Assembly (NCBI RefSeq): GCF_008831285.2
Contig: NC_045149.1
Coordinates: forward strand, 13,106,629 to 13,170,628
DNA from: Nymphaea colorata
Lineage: Eukaryota > Streptophyta > Magnoliopsida > Nymphaeales > Nymphaeaceae
DNA: 64,000 nucleotides
Direction of reading: 5' to 3'
Both the position numbers and the translations under genes were made by a program. Below, one piece after another: positions 56,111-64,000 of this stretch (position 1 is the first letter of the stretch; every line of letters begins with the position of its first letter). The notes under the pieces are model-generated. The model made no database searches. It saw only the letters and a list, made by a program, of their open reading frames with translations, and was not told the DNA's origin.

Positions 56111-57122
56111 TAAGCACATTTTTAGTAATTTTCAAATCAACTAAGGGGCATAGTATCCCTTAAAGAAAGTTTCAAAAATGCATCAAATTTTCCAAAATTT
56201 TCAAACTCAGCCCATGTCTTGAGAACAATAGCAAGGGCATTAACTTGAACTATAGAAGAAATTAGTAATGAAATTGGGGGATTAATGTCTAGAAATTAAT
56301 GTTGGTCCTGACAATTGGCATTGTAAAGGTCTAGCATGAGACGCCATAAGAAAAAGCCCTTGTGACCTAAAAGACCTTGGCAAGATGCAAGAAAAACCTT
56401 TCAAACAAAATGAGTTGAGCGATGAGCTCGGGGCGAGTGTAGTTGTTCCTCTGGTTCAAAGCTCTGCAGGCGTGGGTGGGTATATGACCTATGCTTACAC
56501 CATGAAGCTAAAAAGCAATCCATGAATATTTTGCTTATATTAAGTCTCCGAAAGCCTTCTGAATTTGAGTAAGTAAATCCGAGGAGTGTTTTACACTTGG
56601 TACCTAAGGCCAACTGGTCTGGGAGTTACTGGCCCAAAGCTCCCTACAAGGGTTCAGAAGAAAGCCTGATAGACTTGATATTACACAAAACAAACTACAC
56701 AAAACCACCAAAGGGGTGGAACTCTGTAGTAGCTTTTGGGGGTGGGAAGGAATTTTCCCCAAGAATGAAGGGTAGCTCAAAAAGAAAATCAAAATTCAAA
56801 AGCAAAAGCCAAAAAGTGAAAATCTAAGCAAAACGAGAGAGAGAGAAAGCACTTGCTAATGGATAAAATGGCGTCAAGGGCTAAGTTCTCCAAGCATTGA
56901 ATGCAAAAACTTTCACAATTGTAAAGTTTTGCAACCAACAGTAATTTCTCTACATAGTCCCTGTGAGGTAGAGGAAAATCTTTTCATTTCAGGTCTATGC
57001 CTAGCATTTCCCCTCGAGTGAGGATGGTTCAGCATCATTTGAAAAATGGATTTTTCAAACAATTTGTAAAAATTTGGTGCATAAATATTTGCTATTAAGC
57101 AAATTCTTCAACTTGCTTAACA
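56111..57122 (+). other. 3' untranslated region of the Tat-like element
   Basis: Between integrase and the 3' LTR lies about 1 kb without recognised coding sequence, as is usual in Tat elements. Short open frames exist but match nothing I know. Confidence 0.6.
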
Positions 57123-57137
57123 AGAAAGAGGGGCATC
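57123..57137 (+). other. Polypurine tract of the Tat-like element
   Basis: AGAAAGAGGGGCATC directly precedes the 3' LTR start TGTTAACAC, the correct place for plus-strand priming. Confidence 0.8.
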
Positions 57138-60100
57138 TGTTAACACTCCAAATTTTTTCACATCAGAACTGAAGCGATAACAAAATTTTACAAAAGAAAC
57201 TTTGAAAAATTGCAATTTAAAAGCCAATTTCGAATCTTAAGAATAATTTAGATTCAAATCATGAATTTAACCCTTGGCATGAATCCCAATGCAGGATTAT
57301 TAGTCCAAACTATGTCCAAACGTCATTTGGAATCCATATCCAATTGAAAAATTCAAATTTTGATTCAAATCCAATAATTTGATCTAATTCAGTCTAGAAT
57401 GTTTATGTGGGACCCACGTGTGGGCTCCACCCAACCTGTGTGGTCAAGAGCCACCCCATGGGTCATGCACCCCTTTTTCTTAAATATATATATATATATT
57501 CTACTCTCAATTAAGTGAGAAAAATCATTTTCAAGAGACAATGAATAAGGATTCATAGGAAAAGAGAGACATTAATCTTTCTCTCTCCCCCTTAGTTAAA
57601 AAAACTCAAATTTCAAAGAAGCAATAAGTGTTAGAATTAAACTTACCTAACCTACTTAATCCAAGTAGGTTTGACCCAAGTGCACCCAATGTGGTGCCAA
57701 TTTCAGCTAGGTTCGGTCAACATGGGTTCAGCTCAGTTAAAATGGTAGTTCTGTCCCGCGACCCAATCAGTGGACGAAAATAGACTTTGACCAAATCGAA
57801 TTTACTTTGACTAAACTCAGTTAAGGTACAATTTAGCTCAATTAAGAGCTTTCTTAGCTCAAATTCATTAATTTACCCCAAACAAAGTCTAACTAATTAC
57901 AAATGAGCTTTGACATTGATCAATTGATCGAAATTGACCAATCTAGACAATTTTGCCCTTTTATGAGCAAATTGAGATTGCATAACTTAAATTAGGATTT
58001 TATGAAAGGCAAATATAAATTTGAATTTTTCAAATGCATAAATCAAATACCAAATTAAAATTTAAACCAAAATTTGATTCAGTTGGAATCCATCTTTAAT
58101 TAAGTTATGGATGAAAATACACTTTTCGAACCAAATGTGATAGAATTTTCAAATTTTAATTGAATTGTCATAATTCAATAACATTTATAGCTTAACAACT
58201 AGGTTTTAACCTAACAAGCTCAATTTCAAACCAAGAAAAAAATAAATGGAGTAAAATATGGCAAAACCGGGTGCAAGAGCATTTTCATCCAAAATTTTGG
58301 TTAAAGTTGGTCAGCTAAGTCTGAACCAAGGTTGAGCACATCTAGCCCAGCCCACCTAGCTTGTGTAAAGGGGCTAAGAATGGTCAATTAGAGCCATTAA
58401 ACCCTATTTAACTCATTTTAAAAGTCTCTAAGGTCTTAAGTGAGTTCCCAATGTGAGTTAAGAAGGTGGTTTAACTCACCTCCTCTTCTATATAAGCCCA
58501 GACGAAATTTTGAAGTTTTCATCAAGTTGTTGCAGCCAAGGAGCTAGAAGGGAGAAATCAAGGAGGAGAAAGAAGATTCGTCCAAGCCTTCATCCCCCCC
58601 CCCCCCCCCCCCTCTCTCTCTCATTTTCTTCTTCATTTCCCCTATTCTCTCTATTGAGTTTGCTAAGTAAGGGTCTTTAAGTGAACCGTTACTTAAGATT
58701 CTCATAGAGAGAAGCTTTCTCTTCCCCACTGTAAATTATAGCAAGTCATTCTTCTTCTTCTTGCTTTGCTAAGCTCGAATCCAAGCTTGGATTCTTGCTT
58801 AGGATTGTTTGATTTAGAATACAAGTAAAGAAGAAGATCAAGCATCAAGACCGACCGCAAGATACGTGATTTTAATTCATCATATATTTTAGCTTTTTGT
58901 TGGTTCATTTTAATTTCAGCAATTCGTGGGAGATGTTTATTTTCGTTTATTTTATAGCTGGGAATGATGTTCAGTTAGGGAAAAAATATGATTAAATGTA
59001 CATGCTAATGCATAATGCATGCATGCGTCGGTTTTGCTTAAAGATGAACCCATGTATTAAATTTTGAAAAGGGCCCCATGGCCACGTTCCTTTCAAAACA
59101 ACAAACTTGAAACCATTTTGAACTCCCTACCATGAGAGAATCTCATAGTGAGAGAGTGATTTTTCTGTAACATATATGACAAAAAGCCTATTAAGAATGG
59201 ATGCATTCTCATGAATGTGATCCACCTTTGCATGGTGAAACTAAGGACGGACTAAGCTTGAGCATTTGTTCATCTCTTTCTATTTAAAGTCATTTTGTTC
59301 AACATTTTTTTTAATTGATCAAGGGTGGTAGGGGAGATTAGAAACAAGTTTTCAATCTTCCTACATAAAAGAACTCAGCTATGAATCATCATGATTCATG
59401 AGTTATGTAGTCCTTTGATTAAATTTCATTTTAAAGAGTAGATATATATATATATATATACACATGCAATCTCTTGTTAAAAATTATTTTCCTCTTTTAA
59501 AATCAGATTGGAACATGTTTCCAAACTAATTTTTAAGAAAGGGATCATTTTGTTGATTTTTGTAGTACAAAGCTACGAAATCATTTCATTTCATTTTAAA
59601 TGTTCTTTTATTTTCAGCAATCCATACGCAAAGTGTATGCAAGTTGCCGAAATCAGACATTAATTTATAGGAATTAGCTTAATAATGTCAAAGCTTATAC
59701 ATTTGAAATGCCAATTTCAGTCATAAAGTGCCAAGGCTTTGAGGAACAATTAAAAAAAAATTAAGCCTATCCAATCGACATCTTAAAATACTTTTTATAG
59801 ATTGTTGTTCTCATTCATAAGTTTTCAGATTTGCATTAGACTAATCCATCTTCTCGGATGCTGAAAATTTTCATTTTCATAATACTAAAATTGTTCAAAG
59901 AAGTTGATGATTCCATTGGTATGGAATCTGAAATTTGAATAGGTTTGAAAGACTTATCATTTCTTTCTAAGAAACAAGCTCTCTATTGAAATCTATGTCC
60001 ACAATTTTCAGCTATTTAAATCAGCCCAAAATCTGATTTTTTTTATTTATTTTAAGACATAAGTGAATGTCATCCACGTCTCCCGTCTAGTTTAAAAACT

Positions 60101-61574
60101 GATTTTCGCATCATTCTTCATCGTTTTGTTAAGTCTCAAGCTTATGGACTGCATCTCTAATTTATGTGCTTAAGAACATGATGAACACATTTAGAGAAAG
60201 TCCTACATCTTAATTAAAATCAATCTTTATGTGTAAATTGTATGACATGTAATTGCAATGAATGGACTTTGAGAGATTATGAGAGAGTGAAGAATGAATG
60301 TTTCATATAAATGAATTTTGAGATATTATGAGAGAGAGAAGGATGAATGTCTCACGTAGTTTCCCTTCTTATTTCATTGCATTCACTTTCACCCAAAGCC
60401 AATAGCACCACATGCACATGGTCAAGAAATTAAGTGATTCAAATTTGAGTTGCAAAAAGTGACCAAGTTATATTGCAACAAGAATTTGTAAGCTTCACTT
60501 AACTTCAAAAGAAAACATAAGCAGTGCACTCACAATCTTGGCCAAAATATGTTTAGAAAACGATACGTTTTATAACAATTTGGAACCTATGTTCCATCAA
60601 AAGAATGAACTCTACCTAATCAAATCACAAGTTTCTAAATATCTTAGACCAAATCACACGATTTGGTAAAAGAAGAATTCAAAATCAATTTTGATCATAA
60701 GATGGTCACAATTTCAACTCATGAATCATCTTGAGTTCACAACAAAGGACTCAATTTTAATCTTCAAAATCCCCAAGAATTGTGGATTTCAAATCAAGTG
60801 GCCACAAAATAAAGGATTTTTCAAATCAACTTGAAAACCCTCCAATCTTCAAATTCATTTTCAAAACAAGTTCAAATCACTTATTCAAAATGAATTTTTG
60901 TTATTGAATCTAAAACTTCAATGCACAAGCATATAAGATTTGCATCAATAACTCGTACATGATCCAAATGATCCTTAGTCTTTGGTTCAATTATTAAGGG
61001 TGAGCGTTGGGCCGGGCCGTTGTCGGGTACCCGGTACCCGGCCCGGTCGGGCCCAGATCCGAGCAAAGAAAACCGGGTCCTGGGCCGGGCCCGGGTCTAA
61101 TAATGCAGCTCGGGTCTGCCCAGCTCGGCCCGCTCCCCCTCTGGCCCTCCCCCTCCGTCCCTCCCTTCCCCTCTGTCTCCCCCTCCCCCTTCCCCTCCGT
61201 CCCTCCCTTCCTCTCTGTCTCCCCCTTCCCCTCTGTCTCCTTCTCCCCCTCCCCCTTCCCCTCCATCTCCCCCTCCCCCTTTGTCTCCCCCGCTCCCCCT
61301 CCGTCCTCCGCTCAAACGGGACGGGACCCGGGATATCAGGCCGGGCCATGGACCGTGCTTCAGGCCCGACGGGCCGACCCGGGCCGGGTCTTATCGAGCC
61401 GGGCCGATGCCCACCCCTACCAATTACCCCTGTTAAAGGTGGTAGGAATGGTTGGACCTCGTACCGATGGACAGATCCCTTTCTCTTAAAAATTTTTCCT
61501 CAAAACCCCAATTTTGAAAGAATTTTGTTGATTCACATTTCGACGCCCTTCAAGGAAGGGGTGGGGTGTGAACA
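57138..61574 (+). repeat. 3' LTR of the Tat-like element
   Basis: It aligns with 44836-48912 along its length, with many substitutions and small indels, and is longer because of a 427-base insertion at 60994-61420. It ends GGTGTGAACA, followed by the ATACC duplication. It contains a C run at 58595-58612. Confidence 0.92.
60994..61420. mobile_element. GC-rich non-autonomous element nested in the Tat 3' LTR
   Basis: The insertion is absent from the 5' LTR and is flanked by CAATTA on both sides (60988-60993, 61421-61426). Its ends are roughly inverted: AAGGGTGAGCGTTGGGCCGG at the left, and GTAGGGGTGGGCATCGGCCC read inward on the minus strand from the right. The centre (61130-61310) is a CT-rich degenerate repeat of CCCTCCCC/GTCTCCCC units. 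Open frames on both strands follow that repeat and are not genes. This looks like a MITE of a family that I cannot name; a DNA-transposon origin is inferred from ends and duplication. Confidence 0.7.
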
Positions 61575-64000
61575 ATACCTCGATAAAAATAAATACAATA
61601 TCAAAAAATTGACAATCAACCAAACAGTCTATACACCTTGGATGCATAAACAAGGTCCTAGCTACAGATTGCTGGAGTCCTCTAAAAAGACTTCTGGAAA
61701 GCTTTTGGAGGACAAACGTGTATTCTTTTCTATGCCAAAACTTGTTTCCAGAATTTTTACCTTCACCCAGAATGTTTTTGAATAATTTTTTAGATTCATC
61801 AATCTTGGAAGACCTTGTACATGAAACCTCTGACAAACCGTTGTGATTGGCTTAGAAATTGATGAACCTCCCACCAGTTGGCCAGAAGAGAGATAAAGTG
61901 ATGTAGGATGAGCGGCATCTACAGGACACAAAAACATGCACAAATAAAGAAAAGATATTTCTAGTTCAACAAGTTACTAGAGGCCTGAAAAAAGAATATA
62001 ACTATACTCTCATATCATGAGATATGATGCTTAAAGACCAAGAACACTGAAATACATTAAATCAATTGAAATGGTGTTTCCAAATATTTCAATCTAGTAT
62101 CCTCCAATATTTCACATTATCTGCCCAGGATATTATTAGCTTCTGAAATGATCTTTCCAAATTGAGGACCAGCATGCTGCCAACATGGTTGCATATTGAC
62201 CCATACTAGCTGATGCACATTTTATGTATCCATCACTAAGATGGTACAGGCTAAAAAATCTGGAAAATGTTCTCATTCTTTGATTTTTTAATTGACTTCA
62301 ACTACTTCATAATTATTCTTTAAATAGAAAAGATATGTAAAGGCCAAGATGGCCCTATTTACCATAACGATCAAACAAATATGGGTCTGAAACTGATACT
62401 GGAAACATTGTTGAGGACCTATTTACCATATTGCTTTGCCATTGGTTCATGCCTAAGAGATGGAGCTCCAAACAGACTCAAATGGACAAGACCGCAGCAA
62501 AAGTATTTATCTGTGCTCTAAAACTATTCTTCTTGAGAATTTTACACAATGAGATACAAGAAATATACCTTATTTTTCTAGCTCATTAATCAGGTCTTCA
62601 ACAATATCAACAGTAGTTTGGCTATCGGAACTCATAGAGCGAGAGTCTTCAGCAGTTCTCATGGTCAATTTTTCTTCAAAAACTAGACTTTAATGACATC
62701 ATCTGACTTTTGCTTGCACAGCTTATTGTTATCAATATTACTGGCATTGATTTTCCTTTCAAAGGGAACCATACGCTCGTCAATGGTCTTATAGAAGTCT
62801 GACAGCCCCATTGTTTAAGATATTGTATCCTCAACAAAACATGCTGTTCAAACTAATCCAGGAGCTGTTGAAGAGAAGAGCTTGTTTACAAGGCACGAAA
62901 ATTCTTGACCATCGGAAGTTCCTGTAGCAACCTTCGCTTATTAAGTTATTATGTATCTCACTATAAAGCTTGAGTTAATCAGCGTGAAGCTAAAATAAAT
63001 GAAAACAAATTGAGTCTCCATGTCAAGTACTTGGTACATGCAACACAGATAGAAATTTTCATTAGGAAAGTTTTAAGATATTAACCTTCTCAATTTAAGC
63101 ACTGCATTTTTTCAGCAATGAAAATGAAATTGGAGTCAATAAAAGGAGAAAGGAGTCCCTCAAATCATCAGTGGGTGTGTCAAAACATTTTACACAACAA
63201 GCAGTTGATACTTTCTGTTATATGTTAGGCTTGGGCAAATACAACCATAGTCTTCACTCCATCAGTAAAGGGTTCTTGCATGCACTGATGAAGCTTCATT
63301 CTAAAGGGTTGTTCCATACACTGATGAAGCATGATGCCATTGGTAAAGGGTCCTTTTTTGTTTTTCCAAGGAAAATGAGGATCTAGTTTTAAACCTTTGT
63401 GCAGCAGCTGGAAGATCCAATGATAGGCTGGCACGTAAGCTAGACCTACCACAGACCTATGCAGGGAGTGAAATCTATGTAAAGTATAAACTGAACCAAT
63501 CTGCCCTTAGAGCCAGGGCCTATTCACTAGGCCAACTCCTTTGGATTTGTGAAAACGCAGTTTTGGGCTTGTACAGGCTCTATGTCCCCAACAGTATCTT
63601 TGTCTTTATCGCAAAAGGTTGGTAGACAATTTATAAATTTGAACCTAAAGGTAGCTAATATATGCATGCAACATCTCATGCTTGTGCTTGTCAACTTTCG
63701 ACTAAAAGCTCATACTACAAATATAAAGTCTGTAGGCTTTAAATAAAACCATCATTCACTATGGATTAAATGATGTTCATTATATGATTTACCATTAGAC
63801 GTAGACATACTTACTGAGAAACATATTTTCATTGAGAAAGAAATATGCCTTATTTGGACCGAGCTACTTCAATTCCAAGGAAATTTTTAATAGTCTCAAA
63901 TACTTCAACTTGAATTGATGATGTAGATAGTCCTTGAAGATTTTATACACGAGTCTTCATTCCCAGCAATAACCAAAACTGCCAATGAAAGCTTTGCAAA
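61575..64000. other. Right-edge stretch, no firm gene
   Basis: On the minus strand 61690-61940 has an open frame (TSLYLSSGQLVGGSSISKPI and onward) of normal composition with a possible GTAAAA donor near 61740; no family is recognised. Another coding-like segment at 62570-62811 is listed separately. The rest is AT-rich and lacks recognisable features. Confidence 0.4.
62570..62811 (-). pseudogene. Unrecognised coding-like segment with a frameshift
   Basis: Reading leftward from 62811: MGLSDFYKTIDERMVPFERK, then INASNIDNNKLCKQKSDDVI. After a one-base shift near 62690 it reads LVFEEKLTMRTAEDSRSMSS, then DSQTTVDIVEDLINELEK and a stop. The two halves are hydrophilic, charged and coding-like, and join smoothly only with a shift, which suggests a damaged exon or pseudogene end. 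I do not recognise the family. Confidence 0.3.

Larger units (their letters stand above)
44836..61574 (+). mobile_element. Large Ty3/gypsy retrotransposon of the Tat/Ogre type, decayed
   Basis: The 16.7-kb element has LTRs of about 4.1 kb (44836-48912) and 4.4 kb (57138-61574), both starting TGTTAACAC. The target duplication ATACC is perfect (44831-44835 and 61575-61579). Inside, on the plus strand, are a primer site, an extra ORF before gag, gag, protease, RT, RNase H remnant and integrase. The long LTRs, the extra ORF and the EDMPGL and VEHRLPL motifs before RT point to the Tat/Ogre lineage. All coding parts carry several stops and shifts, and most of RNase H is deleted near 54779. The LTRs differ at roughly one base in ten in the first 185 bases that I compared by eye, so the insertion is old. 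Confidence 0.93.

Noticed and set aside
60881-61785. Frames up to 267 codons on both strands
   Set aside because: They are driven by the CT-rich core of the nested GC-rich insertion; all are repetitive Pro/Leu/Ser or Gly/Glu/Arg.

Overview
This window is flowering-plant nuclear DNA. The evidence is spliced genes with GT..AG introns, a cytosolic ribosomal protein gene with a plant telo-box, a plant-specific PAR1 gene, and dense plant transposons: Ty1/copia elements primed by initiator-Met tRNA, Ty3/gypsy Tekay-like and Tat-like elements, and PIF/Harbinger elements. I cannot place the species. All calls are by reading the sequence; no database was searched.

Only two host genes look intact. PAR1 (3 exons, + strand, 9127-11862) encodes a secreted cysteine-rich protein of 180 residues. 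RPL4/uL4 (2 exons, + strand, 31454-34031) encodes a 410-residue 60S ribosomal protein. A ketoacyl-ACP synthase-like gene fragment (25297-30199) is a pseudogene split by a young copia element.

Layout. 1-345: 5' end of a copia element running off the left edge. 672-6096: a full copia element (minus strand) whose single reading frame is cut by two stop codons. 6097-9016: non-coding, with an (AT)n tract and small repeats. 9127-11862: PAR1. 14477-17285: a gypsy (Tekay/Del-like) 3' LTR with the end of its chromodomain. 18818-21884 and 21888-25169: two head-to-tail PIF/Harbinger-like elements sharing one TTA target site. The first carries a pentatricopeptide-repeat (PPR) gene fragment; the second carries a Tubby-like gene fragment and a truncated copia. 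25650-30018: a young copia element with near-identical LTRs and an ATTTT target duplication, sitting in the KAS-like exon. 31454-34031: RPL4. 34780-35425: a copia RNase H relic split by a small repeat. 36620-41978: a PIF/Harbinger element with a DDE transposase gene, a Myb/SANT-like gene and an unexpected third small gene resembling the Cauli_VI / RNase H1 N-terminal domain. 44836-61574: a 16.7-kb Tat-like gypsy element with 4-kb LTRs, an ATACC target duplication, an extra ORF before gag, and a GC-rich element nested in its right LTR. 61575-64000: no recognised gene.

The main novelty candidates are the tandem gene-capturing Harbinger-like pair, the extra spliced gene in the larger Harbinger element, and the shared architecture of all three: genes read leftward from a GC-rich right end. 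Each needs a database search and transcript data to confirm.
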